Below are positions 26,449 to 33,888 of a DNA stretch of 38,761 nt, piece after piece. Source of the stretch: Aromatoleum toluvorans (lineage in GTDB: Bacteria; Pseudomonadota; Gammaproteobacteria; Burkholderiales; Rhodocyclaceae). The notes beneath the pieces are model-generated. The model searched no databases, had not been told where the DNA came from, and worked only from the letters and a program-made list of their open reading frames with translations. The stretch covers positions 1 to 38,761 of the forward strand of contig NZ_WTVN01000036.1 in the NCBI RefSeq assembly GCF_012910905.1, written 5' to 3'. A program made the position numbers and the translations under genes. Position 1 is the first letter of the stretch; every line of letters begins with the position of its first letter.

Positions 26449-27415
26449 CCCCCAACTCAACAAGCATGGCGAACTGCAGCACCTGCTGACGATCGACGGC
26501 CTGCCGCGCGACGTCATCACCGCAATCCTCGACACCGCCGCGCCCTTCACCGAAGTCGCCGAGCGCGAAGTGAAGAAGCTGCCGCTCCTGCGCGGCAAGA
26601 GCATCTTCAACCTGTTCTTCGAGAACTCGACGCGCACGCGCACGACCTTCGAGATCGCCGCCAAGCGCCTGTCGGCCGACGTCGTGAACCTCAACGTGTC
26701 GACCAGCTCGACCGCCAAGGGCGAGAGCCTGCTCGACACCGTCGACAACCTGTGCGCGATGCAGGCCGACATGTTCGTCGTGCGCCACGCCGCGAGCGGC
26801 GCGCCCTTCCTGATCGCGCAGCATCTGCTCGCGACCGGGCGCGACCACATCCACGTCGTCAATGCCGGCGACGGCCGCCATGCGCACCCGACGCAGGGCC
26901 TGCTGGACATGTACACCATCCGGCACTACAAGAAGGACTTTACCAACCTCACCGTCGCGATCGTCGGCGATGTGCTGCACTCGCGCGTCGCGCGCTCGCA
27001 GATCAGCGCGCTGACCACGCTGGGCGTGCCCGAAGTGCGCGTGATCGGCCCCAAGACGCTGCTGCCGACCGAGGTGGAGCGCATGGGCGTGCGCGTCTTC
27101 CACGACATCCGCGAGGGCCTCAAGGGCGTCGACGTCGTGATGATGCTGCGCCTCCAGAACGAGCGCATGAACGGCGCGCTGCTGCCCACTCCGCAGGAGT
27201 ACTACAAGGTGTGGGGCCTCACCGCCGAGAAGCTGGCGCTGGCCAAGCCCGACGCCATCGTCATGCACCCGGGGCCGATGAACCGCGGCGTCGAGATCGA
27301 CTCCTCCGTCGCCGACGGCGCGCAGGCCGTGATCCTGCCCCAGGTGACCTTCGGCATCGCAGTGCGCATGGCCGTCATGAGCATGCTGGCCGGCCAGCAA
27401 GGGAGCAACAAGTAA
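26441..27415 (+). CDS. pyrB: aspartate carbamoyltransferase catalytic subunit
   Basis: A 324-residue enzyme condensing aspartate and carbamoyl phosphate, the committed step of pyrimidine synthesis. The carbamoyl-phosphate motif [12 protein letters not shown] (60-71) is intact, as are [12 protein letters not shown] (the Lys loop), [12 protein letters not shown] and the late [12 protein letters not shown]. No pyrI regulatory gene is nearby. As in Pseudomonas, the adjacent inactive dihydroorotase probably replaces it structurally in a dodecamer (established for P. putida and P. aeruginosa, inferred here). Its TAA overlaps the ATG of the next gene by one base. Confidence 0.97.
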   Translation: MHNPQLNKHGELQHLLTIDGLPRDVITAILDTAAPFTEVAEREVKKLPLLRGKSIFNLFFENSTRTRTTFEIAAKRLSADVVNLNVSTSSTAKGESLLDTVDNLCAMQADMFVVRHAASGAPFLIAQHLLATGRDHIHVVNAGDGRHAHPTQGLLDMYTIRHYKKDFTNLTVAIVGDVLHSRVARSQISALTTLGVPEVRVIGPKTLLPTEVERMGVRVFHDIREGLKGVDVVMMLRLQNERMNGALLPTPQEYYKVWGLTAEKLALAKPDAIVMHPGPMNRGVEIDSSVADGAQAVILPQVTFGIAVRMAVMSMLAGQQGSNK

Positions 27416-28695
27416 TGAAGATCCGCATCACCAACGGTCGCCTGATCGACCCTGCGAACGGCCTCGACGACACGCGCGACCTCTACGTCGCCGACGGCAA
27501 GATCGTCGCCACCGGCCCGGCACCCGACGGCTTCGCCGCGGATCGCACCATCGACGCGGCCAAGCTCGTCGTCGCCCCGGGCCTCATCGATCTCGCCGCG
27601 CGCCTGCGCGAGCCCGGCTTCGAATACCGCGCCACGCTCGAATCCGAAATGGACGCGGCGATGGCCGGCGGCGTCACCAGCCTCGCGATCCCGCCCGACA
27701 CCGATCCGACGCTCGACGAACCGGGCCTCGTCGAGATGCTGTGCTACCGCGCGAAGAAGCTCAACCGCGCCCACGTCTATCCGGTCGGCGCATTGACCAT
27801 CGGCCTCAAGGGCGAACGCCTGTCGGAGATGGCCGAGCTGGTCGAGGCCGGCTGCGTCGCCTTCAGCCAGGCGAACGTCCCCATCGTCGACAACAACGTG
27901 CTGATGCGCGCGCTGCAGTACGCGGCGACCTTCGACTTCCGCATCTGGCTGCAGCCGCTCGCGCCCTTCCTCGCACGCACCGGCGTTGCGCACGACGGCG
28001 AAGTCGCCTCGCGTCTGGGCCTGCCGGGCATTCCCGTCGCCGCCGAGACGATCGCGCTGTACACCTACATCCAGCTCGCCCGCGCGACCGGCGCGCGCCT
28101 GCACATCACGCGCCTGTCGAGTGCGGAGGGGCTCGCGCTCGTCGAGCAGGCCCGCGCCGATGGCATGGACATCACCTGCGACGTGTCGATCAACCACCTG
28201 CACCTGTCCGACATGGACATCGGCTACTTCAACAGCAACTGCCACCTCGTTCCGCCGCTGCGCAGCCAGCGCGACCGCGACGCGCTGCGCCAGGGGCTGG
28301 CCGACGGGCGCATCAACGCGCTGTGCTCGGACCACACGCCGGTGGACGACGACGGCAAGCTCACCCCGTTCAGCGAATCCGAAGCGGGTGCGACCGGCCT
28401 CGAACTGCTGCTGCCGCTCACCCTCAAGTGGGCGCAGGAGTCGGGGCTGCCGCTCGTGAAGGCGCTGGCGCGCGTAACCTCGGACGCCGCCCGCATCGTC
28501 GGCATCACCAAGGCCGGCCACCTGACACCGGGCGCGCGCGCCGACCTGTGCCTGTTCGACCCCGCCGCACATGTCACGATGAGCCGCGAGAACTTGCGCA
28601 GCCAGGGCAAGAACACGCCCTTCCTCGGGATTGAACTGCCCGGCCGCGTGCATTACACGCTGGTCGAAGGCCAGATCATGCACGAACTGGCCTGA
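27415..28695 (+). CDS. pyrX: inactive dihydroorotase homologue (PyrX/PyrC')
   Basis: A 426-residue amidohydrolase-fold protein of the dihydroorotase family. The overall sequence is family-like (PGLIDLAARLREPG, AGGVTSLAIPPDT, IPVAAETIAL, CSDHTP), but the HxH metal ligands after PGLIDL are A61 and R63, and the His of the usual HLS[ST]A motif is R233. Only the late Asp in CSDHTP remains. It should not bind the zinc pair or interconvert carbamoyl aspartate and dihydroorotate. Such non-catalytic proteins encoded after pyrB are known in Pseudomonas, where they are needed to assemble ATCase. A working pyrC must lie elsewhere. The ATG overlaps the pyrB stop by one base; GGGAG about 10 bp upstream is its ribosome binding site. 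Confidence 0.92.
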   Translation: MKIRITNGRLIDPANGLDDTRDLYVADGKIVATGPAPDGFAADRTIDAAKLVVAPGLIDLAARLREPGFEYRATLESEMDAAMAGGVTSLAIPPDTDPTLDEPGLVEMLCYRAKKLNRAHVYPVGALTIGLKGERLSEMAELVEAGCVAFSQANVPIVDNNVLMRALQYAATFDFRIWLQPLAPFLARTGVAHDGEVASRLGLPGIPVAAETIALYTYIQLARATGARLHITRLSSAEGLALVEQARADGMDITCDVSINHLHLSDMDIGYFNSNCHLVPPLRSQRDRDALRQGLADGRINALCSDHTPVDDDGKLTPFSESEAGATGLELLLPLTLKWAQESGLPLVKALARVTSDAARIVGITKAGHLTPGARADLCLFDPAAHVTMSRENLRSQGKNTPFLGIELPGRVHYTLVEGQIMHELA

Positions 28696-28711
28696 GCGGG
28701 GCACAGCGGAC

Positions 28712-28735
28712 GGGCAGGTGTCGTTCGACCTGCCC
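28712..28735 (+). terminator. hairpin after pyrX
   Basis: GGGCAGGT and ACCTGCCC form an 8-bp perfect stem around an 8-nt loop, 17 bases after the pyrX stop. No T-run follows. It probably helps end the yqgE-pyrX transcript; the palindromic repeat at 28741 starts right after it. Confidence 0.45.
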
Positions 28736-28740
28736 CGATC

Positions 28741-28800
28741 CCGTTCGGCTGAGCCTGTCGAAGCCCTGTCAACGCCCGTCGACAAGCCCCGCCCGAACGG
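28741..28800. repeat. palindromic intergenic repeat (REP-like)
   Basis: Ends in a perfect inverted repeat (CCGTTCGG at 28741-28748, CCGAACGG at 28793-28800), followed inward by imperfect pairing that includes CCTGTCGA on the left and TCGACAAG on the right. The core GTTCGGCTGAGCCTGTCGAA resembles a short element that I recall as widespread between genes in beta- and gammaproteobacteria. It lies between the convergent ends of pyrX and the DUF167 gene. Confidence 0.65.
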
Positions 28801-28817
28801 ATACCCGACCGGCCGGG

Positions 28818-29123
28818 TTAAGCGCCCAGCGTTCGCAGCCGCGCGGCCGCCCCGGCGCTCGCGCCGGCCACACGCACCCGCTTCGCGCGCGAGGTCTCGC
28901 CGCTGATCAGCGTCACGGCGGATTTCGGCACGCCGCAGAACTCGGCGAGAAACGCGCACAGCGCCGCGTTCGCCTTGCCATCGACCGGCGGCGCGGCGAG
29001 CCGGATCTTCATCGCCTCGCCGTGCAGGCCGACGAACTCGGTCTTCTTCGCGCCCGGCTGGATGTGCAGCGTCAGCACGACGCTGCCGTCAGCCGCCTCG
29101 CGCAGCCAGACGGCTGCCGTCAT
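28818..29123 (-). CDS. yggU: DUF167/YggU family protein
   Basis: A 101-residue member of the UPF0235 family (E. coli YggU). The hallmark stretch is present: VLTLHIQPGAKKTEFVGLHGEAMKIRLAAPPVDGKANAALCAFLAEFCGVPKSAVTLISGETSRAKRV. No function is established; the fold is a small alpha/beta domain. Its ATG (29123) overlaps the yggT stop (ATGA) and the gene order yggS-proC-yggT-DUF167 is conserved in many proteobacteria. Confidence 0.94.
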   Translation of the reverse strand: MTAAVWLREAADGSVVLTLHIQPGAKKTEFVGLHGEAMKIRLAAPPVDGKANAALCAFLAEFCGVPKSAVTLISGETSRAKRVRVAGASAGAAARLRTLGA

Positions 29124-29698
29124 CCGACCAGCAGTGACGCGAAGTTGCCGCGCAGGCCGCCCAGCACCATCAGCACGACCTGCAGCACCAGCAGGAGCAC
29201 CAGCGGCGACAGGTCGACGTTGGCGATCGGCGGCAGGATGCGCCGGAACGGGCGCAGGAAGGGCGCGGCAAGGTTGTGGAAGACCGGCGCGGCCGGGGCA
29301 TGCGGGCTGACCCAGGACAGCACCGCCGACATCAGCACGACGCCGAACACCAGGTAGATCGCCATGCGGGCGACTTCCAGCAGCCCCAGTCCCCACAGGC
29401 CGAGGATCAGGCCACCGGCATTGCCGCCGAGCGTCGCCCCGCGCAGCGACAGCTCGATGAACACGAACAGCGTCTGAAGCACCCAGGCCGGCAGCAGGCT
29501 GGCGAGGTCCAGCCCCAGCACGCCCGGAATCACGCGGCGCAGCGGCCGCACGACCCAGTCGGTCGTCGCCACGACAAAGGCGCCGATCTGATTGCGGAAG
29601 GACACGCGCTGCCACTGCATGAAGAAGCGCGCCAGCAGCATCAGCGTGATGAAGCCGAAGGCCGTGTCGAGGATCAGGAGCAATACGTTGCCCAGCAT
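29120..29698 (-). CDS. yggT: YggT family membrane protein
   Basis: A 192-residue integral membrane protein with two YGGT repeats, each a pair of hydrophobic helices around a cytoplasmic segment: FGFITLMLLARFFMQW...NQIGAFVVATTDWVVRPLRRVIP and VFGVVLMSAVLSWVSPHAP...NLAAPFLRPFRRILPPIANVDLSPLVLLLVLQ. The repeated W/RPxRRxIP element is the family signature. Suggested roles concern osmotic stress or membrane-protein organisation; none is firm. The gene follows proC by 5 bp and overlaps the DUF167 gene. Confidence 0.93.
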   Translation of the reverse strand: MLGNVLLLILDTAFGFITLMLLARFFMQWQRVSFRNQIGAFVVATTDWVVRPLRRVIPGVLGLDLASLLPAWVLQTLFVFIELSLRGATLGGNAGGLILGLWGLGLLEVARMAIYLVFGVVLMSAVLSWVSPHAPAAPVFHNLAAPFLRPFRRILPPIANVDLSPLVLLLVLQVVLMVLGGLRGNFASLLVG

Positions 29699-29703
29699 CG
29701 CGC

Positions 29704-30543
29704 TCAGTCCTTGCCGAGTTGTTCGCCCAGTTCGCGCCCGCGCACCTCGGCGGCCTTCACCGCGGTCACGATCGCCTCGAAGAAGCCCGACGCCTTCATG
29801 CTCGCGAGCGCCGCCTCGGTCGTGCCGCCCTTCGATGTCACACGCTCGCGCAGCACGCCCGGCGCCTCTTCCGACCCCGCCGCGAGCTTCGCCGCACCGA
29901 GCACGGTGTCGATCGCGAGCCGCCGCGCGATCGCCGCATCGAAGCCGAGGGACGCACCGGCTGCCTCCAGCGCCTCGATGAAGTGGAAGACGTAGGCCGG
30001 ACCGCTGCCCGACACCGCCGTGACCGCATCCATCTGCCCTTCGTCGGCAACCCACGCGGTACTGCCGACCGCCGCCAGCACACGTTCGGCCGCGGCACGC
30101 CCGACCGCATCCACCGACGGATCCGCATACAGGCCCGACACGCCCGCGCCGATCAGCGCCGGCGTGTTGGGCATCACGCGCACGAGCTGCGTGTAGCCCC
30201 CCAGCCAGCGGCCGATGTCGGCGAGCCGCAGGCCGGCGGCGATGCTCACGACCACCTGGCGCGCCAGACGGCCGGCCAGCGGCGCGAGCGCCACCTTCAT
30301 CTGCTGCGGTTTCACCGCCAGCACCAGCACGTCGCAGTCGAGCAGCGCATCATCGACGGCGCCGACCGCGCGCACGCCGAAGCGCTCTGCCAGACGCTTG
30401 CGCCCCTCTTCCTGCAGCTCCACGACCTGGATGTCGGCCGCGGCGAAACCGCGCTCCAGCATGCCGCCGATCAGCGCCGACGCCATGTTGCCGCCCCCCA
30501 GGAAACTGATCCTGATCCTTTCCGTCATGATTCTTTCCGTCAC
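29704..30543 (-). CDS. proC: pyrroline-5-carboxylate reductase
   Basis: A 279-residue NAD(P)H-dependent enzyme, the last step of proline synthesis. It has the Rossmann loop ISFLGGGNMASALIGG, VLAVKPQQM, RVMPNTPALIGAGVS, AVSGSGPAYVFHFIEAL and the C-terminal VTSKGGTTEAAL. The N-terminus is MTERIMTERI: the first start is GTG at 30543, overlapping the yggS stop (GTGA) and preceded by GAGGG 6 bp away; a second start, ATG at 30528, lies exactly 15 bp on in a near-perfect 15-bp repeat. GTG is chosen for its ribosome binding site, but a product starting at 30528 (274 residues) is equally close to family length. Confidence 0.95.
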   Translation of the reverse strand: MTERIMTERIRISFLGGGNMASALIGGMLERGFAAADIQVVELQEEGRKRLAERFGVRAVGAVDDALLDCDVLVLAVKPQQMKVALAPLAGRLARQVVVSIAAGLRLADIGRWLGGYTQLVRVMPNTPALIGAGVSGLYADPSVDAVGRAAAERVLAAVGSTAWVADEGQMDAVTAVSGSGPAYVFHFIEALEAAGASLGFDAAIARRLAIDTVLGAAKLAAGSEEAPGVLRERVTSKGGTTEAALASMKASGFFEAIVTAVKAAEVRGRELGEQLGKD

Positions 30544-31244
30544 GTCTGTCCCTCGGCACGCACGCTGCGTGTTCCGAAAATCGCGGCACCCACCCGCACC
30601 ATGGTTGCCCCTTCGGCGATCGCCAGCTCGAGGTCGTGCGACATCCCCATCGACAGGGTATCGAGCGCGAACCCGTCCGCATTGAGCTCATCGCGCAGCC
30701 GGCGCAGCACTGCGAAACGGCTGCGCAGCAGCGCCTCGTCACCGTCGGGCTCGGGGATCGCCATCAGCCCGCGCAGGCGCAACCGCGGCAGGGCCGCGAT
30801 GCACTCGGCGAGTGCGCGCACCTCGTCCGGCGCGACACCGCTCTTGCTCGCCTCGCCGCTCACGTTCACCTGGATGCACAGGTTGAGCGGCGCCAGCCCT
30901 GCGTCGCGCTGCTCCGACAGCCGCTCCGCGAGCTTCGCGCGGTCGACCGAATGCACCCAGTCGAAATGCGCCGCGACGGGCCGCGTCTTGTTGCTCTGGA
31001 GCGGGCCGATGAAATGCCACTCGAGTTCGCGCGCCTTCAATTCGGCGATCTTCGCGACGCCTTCCTGCACGTAGTTCTCGCCGAACAGCCGCTGCCCGGC
31101 ATCGGCCGCCGCAGCCACACAATATGCCGGCCAGGTCTTGCTGACGGCCAGCAGCAGCACCTCGTCGGGCCGACGCCCCGCGGCGATCGCGGCATGGGCG
31201 ACGCGCTCGCGCACGGCTTGCAAGTTGGCGGCGATTGTTGTCAT
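30540..31244 (-). CDS. yggS: YggS, PLP homeostasis protein
   Basis: A 234-residue protein with the alanine racemase N-terminal barrel fold that binds pyridoxal phosphate through K36 (LLLAVSKTWPA). Other family motifs: FGENYVQEGVAKI, WHFIGPLQSNK, VHSVDRAKLAERL, QVNVSGEASKSGV, RLRGLMAIP and LSMGMSHDLELAI. It has no known catalytic reaction and is linked to PLP balance and amino-acid metabolism. First gene of the yggS-proC-yggT-DUF167 series and divergent from pilT. Confidence 0.96.
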   Translation of the reverse strand: MTTIAANLQAVRERVAHAAIAAGRRPDEVLLLAVSKTWPAYCVAAAADAGQRLFGENYVQEGVAKIAELKARELEWHFIGPLQSNKTRPVAAHFDWVHSVDRAKLAERLSEQRDAGLAPLNLCIQVNVSGEASKSGVAPDEVRALAECIAALPRLRLRGLMAIPEPDGDEALLRSRFAVLRRLRDELNADGFALDTLSMGMSHDLELAIAEGATMVRVGAAIFGTRSVRAEGQT

Positions 31245-31281
31245 ATAGCGTCGGCAATAAGCTCGAAAATCCGGCCCGGCG

Positions 31282-31287
31282 AGTATA
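31282..31287 (-). promoter_or_regulatory. possible -10 for the yggS operon
   Basis: TATACT on the minus strand, 38 bases before the yggS ATG, in the 100-bp space shared with pilT. No good -35 is seen at the expected distance. The same bases read TATAGC on the plus strand, so it might also bear on pilT. Confidence 0.25.
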
Positions 31288-31344
31288 GCACCGCGCACCG
31301 ACCCGCCCTTCCGCGCACACCTTCCCGAATCCGTCGAAGAATCC

Positions 31345-32385
31345 ATGGACATCACCGAACTGCTGGCCTTTGCGGTCAAGAACAAGGCCTCCGACCTCCA
31401 TCTGTCGTCCGGCCTGCCGCCGATGATCCGGGTGCATGGCGACGTGCGGCGCATCAACCTGCCGCCGATGGAGCACAAGGACGTGCACTCCATGGTGTAT
31501 GACATCATGAACGACCAGCAGCGCAAGCAGTACGAGGAAGTGCTGGAATGCGACTTCTCGTTCGCGGTGCCCAACCTCGCACGCTTCCGCGTCAACGCCT
31601 TCAACCAGAACCGCGGCGCCGCCGCCGTGTTCCGGACCATTCCGTCCAAGGTGCTGACGCTCGAGGAGCTCAACTGCCCGAAGATCTTCAAGGACATCTC
31701 GAACCAGCCGCGCGGCATCGTGCTCGTCACCGGCCCGACCGGCTCGGGCAAGTCGACGACGCTCGCGGCGATGGTCGACCACATCAACGACAACGAATAC
31801 GGCCACATCCTCACGATCGAGGACCCGATCGAATTCGTGCATGAGTCGAAGCGCTGCCTGATCAACCAGCGCGAGGTGGCGCGCGACACGCTGTCGTTCA
31901 ACAACGCGCTGCGCTCGGCGCTGCGCGAGGACCCGGACGTGATCCTCGTCGGCGAAATGCGCGACCTCGAAACCATCCGCCTCGCGCTGACCGGCGCCGA
32001 AACCGGCCATCTCGTGTTCGGCACGCTGCACACCTCGTCCGCGGCCAAGACCATCGACCGTATCGTCGACGTGTTCCCCGCGGCAGAGAAGGAGATGGTC
32101 CGCTCGATGCTGTCGGAATCGCTGCGCGCGGTCATCTCGCAGACCCTGCTGAAGACCAAGGACGGCCAGGGTCGCGTCGCGGCGCACGAGATCATGATCG
32201 GCACCCCCGCCATCCGCAACCTGATCCGCGAGAACAAGATCGCGCAGATGTACTCGTCGATCCAGACCGGCCAGAACGTCGGCATGCAGACGCTGGACCA
32301 GTGCCTGCTCGACCTCGTGCGCCGCAACATCGTCGCGCCGGCCGAGGCCAAGATGAAGGCGCAGAACAAGGACAATTTCGGCTGA
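31345..32385 (+). CDS. pilT: PilT, type IV pilus retraction ATPase
   Basis: A 346-residue hexameric ATPase at the inner-membrane base of the pilus that powers retraction and twitching. Visible motifs: N-terminal LLAFAVKNKASDLHLSSGLPP, Walker A GPTGSGKST (130-138, Lys136), Asp box EDPIEFVH, Walker B LREDPDVILVGEMRD, His box TGHLVFGTLHTSSA and the C-terminal AIRNLIRE element known as the AIRNLIRE motif of PilT. Length and motifs match P. aeruginosa PilT closely. It is divergent from yggS and precedes pilU by 135 bp, as in Pseudomonas. Confidence 0.98.
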   Translation: MDITELLAFAVKNKASDLHLSSGLPPMIRVHGDVRRINLPPMEHKDVHSMVYDIMNDQQRKQYEEVLECDFSFAVPNLARFRVNAFNQNRGAAAVFRTIPSKVLTLEELNCPKIFKDISNQPRGIVLVTGPTGSGKSTTLAAMVDHINDNEYGHILTIEDPIEFVHESKRCLINQREVARDTLSFNNALRSALREDPDVILVGEMRDLETIRLALTGAETGHLVFGTLHTSSAAKTIDRIVDVFPAAEKEMVRSMLSESLRAVISQTLLKTKDGQGRVAAHEIMIGTPAIRNLIRENKIAQMYSSIQTGQNVGMQTLDQCLLDLVRRNIVAPAEAKMKAQNKDNFG

Positions 32386-32450
32386 TCGCCACCCGCGCGG
32401 GGCAACGACGACTTCGTCACACCCGCCGCCGTATCCCGCGCGCCGCCGCG

Positions 32451-32512
32451 TTCACCGCGGCGCGCGGGAGGACCATAATTCGACTTCGCAACACCCCGAA
32501 ATTCCGCTGGAG
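32451..32512 (+). promoter_or_regulatory. sigma70-type promoter and ribosome binding site for pilU
   Basis: TTCACC (32451-32456) and CATAAT (32474-32479) are separated by exactly 17 bp and match the consensus at four and five of six positions. Transcription would start near 32486, giving a leader of about 35 nt with GGAG (32509-32512) 8 bp before the pilU ATG. This would let pilU be expressed apart from pilT. Confidence 0.5.
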
Positions 32513-32520
32513 CGCAACAC

Positions 32521-33654
32521 ATGGAACGCGATCAGGCCCTCAAGTTCATGCACGACCTGCTCAGGCTGATGGTGCAGAAAAATGGCTCCGACCTCTTCAT
32601 CACCGGCGGCTTCCCGCCCGCGATCAAGATCGACGGACGCGTCGTCCCGCAGTCGAACCAGTCGCTCACGCAGCAGCACACCGCCGAACTCGCGCGCGCA
32701 GTGATGAACGACCGCCAGGCGGCGGAGTTCGAATCGACCAAGGAATGCAACTTCGCGATCTCGCCGGCCGGCATCGGCCGCTTCCGCGCCAATGCCTTCA
32801 TCCAGCAGGGCAAGGTCGGCCTCGTGCTGCGCACGATCGCGCAGAAGATCCCGACCTTCGACGAACTGGGCATGCCGGCAGTGTTGCGCGACATCGCGAT
32901 GGCCAAGCGCGGGCTCGTGATCTTCGTCGGCGGCACCGGCACCGGCAAGACGACCTCGCTCGCCGCGATGGTCGACTTCCGCAACGAACACTCCTACGGC
33001 CACATCATCACCGTCGAGGACCCGATCGAATACGTGCATATGCACAAGAACTGCGTCGTCACGCAGCGGGAGATCGGTATCGACACCGACAGCTGGGAAG
33101 CGGCGCTGAAGAACACCCTGCGCCAGGCGCCCGACGTGATCCTGATGGGCGAAATCCGCGACCGCGAAACGATGGACTACGCCATCGCATTCGCCGAAAC
33201 CGGCCACCTGTGTCTCGCGACGCTGCACGCCAACAGCGCCAACCAGGCCCTCGACCGCATCATCAACTTCTTCCCGGAAGAGCGGCGCCAGCAGTTGCTG
33301 ATGGATCTGTCGCTCAACCTGCGCTCGCTGATCTCGCAGCGCCTGCTGCCGAAGAAGTCCGAGAAGGGGCGCGTCCCGGCGGTGGAAGTGCTGCTCAACT
33401 CGCCGCTGATCTCGGACCTGATCTTCAAGGGCGAAGTGCCGGGCATCAAGGAAGTCATGAAGCGCTCGCGCGAGCTCGGGATGCAGACCTTCGACCAGGC
33501 GCTCTTCGACCTCTACGAGGAGGAGAAGATCACCTACGAGGACGCGCTGCGCAACGCCGACTCGGTGAACGACCTGCGCCTGCAGATCAAGCTCCACAGC
33601 AAGCTCGGCGAGAAGGACCTCGTGTCCGGAATCCAGCACCTCGACATCGTCTGA
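32521..33654 (+). CDS. pilU: PilU, PilT-dependent retraction ATPase
   Basis: A 377-residue PilT paralogue. It carries Walker A GGTGTGKTT (137-145, Lys143), Asp box EDPIEYVH, Walker B QAPDVILMGEIRD and His box TGHLCLATLHANSA. The N-terminus (MVQKNGSDLFITGGFPPAIKIDG) and the longer C-terminus with LYEEEKITYEDALRNADSVNDLRL are PilU features. Known PilU proteins add force to PilT-driven retraction. It ends in a 234-bp spacer holding a hairpin and a palindromic repeat. Confidence 0.97.
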   Translation: MERDQALKFMHDLLRLMVQKNGSDLFITGGFPPAIKIDGRVVPQSNQSLTQQHTAELARAVMNDRQAAEFESTKECNFAISPAGIGRFRANAFIQQGKVGLVLRTIAQKIPTFDELGMPAVLRDIAMAKRGLVIFVGGTGTGKTTSLAAMVDFRNEHSYGHIITVEDPIEYVHMHKNCVVTQREIGIDTDSWEAALKNTLRQAPDVILMGEIRDRETMDYAIAFAETGHLCLATLHANSANQALDRIINFFPEERRQQLLMDLSLNLRSLISQRLLPKKSEKGRVPAVEVLLNSPLISDLIFKGEVPGIKEVMKRSRELGMQTFDQALFDLYEEEKITYEDALRNADSVNDLRLQIKLHSKLGEKDLVSGIQHLDIV

Positions 33655-33704
33655 GTTTTGCGAATAAATCTACTGCGCGACCCGATTCCGCCCCTGTGAT
33701 GCTC

Positions 33705-33723
33705 GCCGTACCATCTGTACGGC
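33705..33723. terminator. hairpin after pilU
   Basis: GCCGTAC and GTACGGC form a perfect 7-bp stem with a 5-nt loop, about 50 bases after the pilU stop. No T-run follows, so termination is only suggested. Confidence 0.3.
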
Positions 33724-33783
33724 TGCGCTTCTCGGAACAGACTCGGGCCGCTCGCTACGATTTCTTCACAAACTCGGACGTTC

Positions 33784-33871
33784 GTAGGGCGGAAAAGCGC
33801 AGCGCCTTCCGCCGAATGAGGCCAGGCCACGGCACATACGGCGGATAACGCCTGTGGCGCGTCCGCCCTAC
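33784..33871. repeat. 88-bp palindromic intergenic repeat
   Basis: Bounded by GTAGGGCGGA (33784-33793) and its exact complement TCCGCCCTAC (33862-33871). Each half is itself a hairpin: GGCGGAA/TTCCGCC at 33789-33813 and GGCGGA/TCCGCC at 33840-33868. The sequence style (GTAGGGCGGA...AACGCC...TCCGCCCTAC) is one I recall as frequent between proteobacterial genes. It separates the convergent ends of pilU and the RNA methyltransferase gene. No transposase is present. Confidence 0.7.
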
Positions 33872-33888
33872 CCGACACCAACCGTCGT

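Noticed and set aside
33655-33888. Decayed insertion sequence after pilU
   Set aside because: The inverted repeats are there, but the element is only 88 bp with no transposase remnant; better described as a palindromic intergenic repeat.
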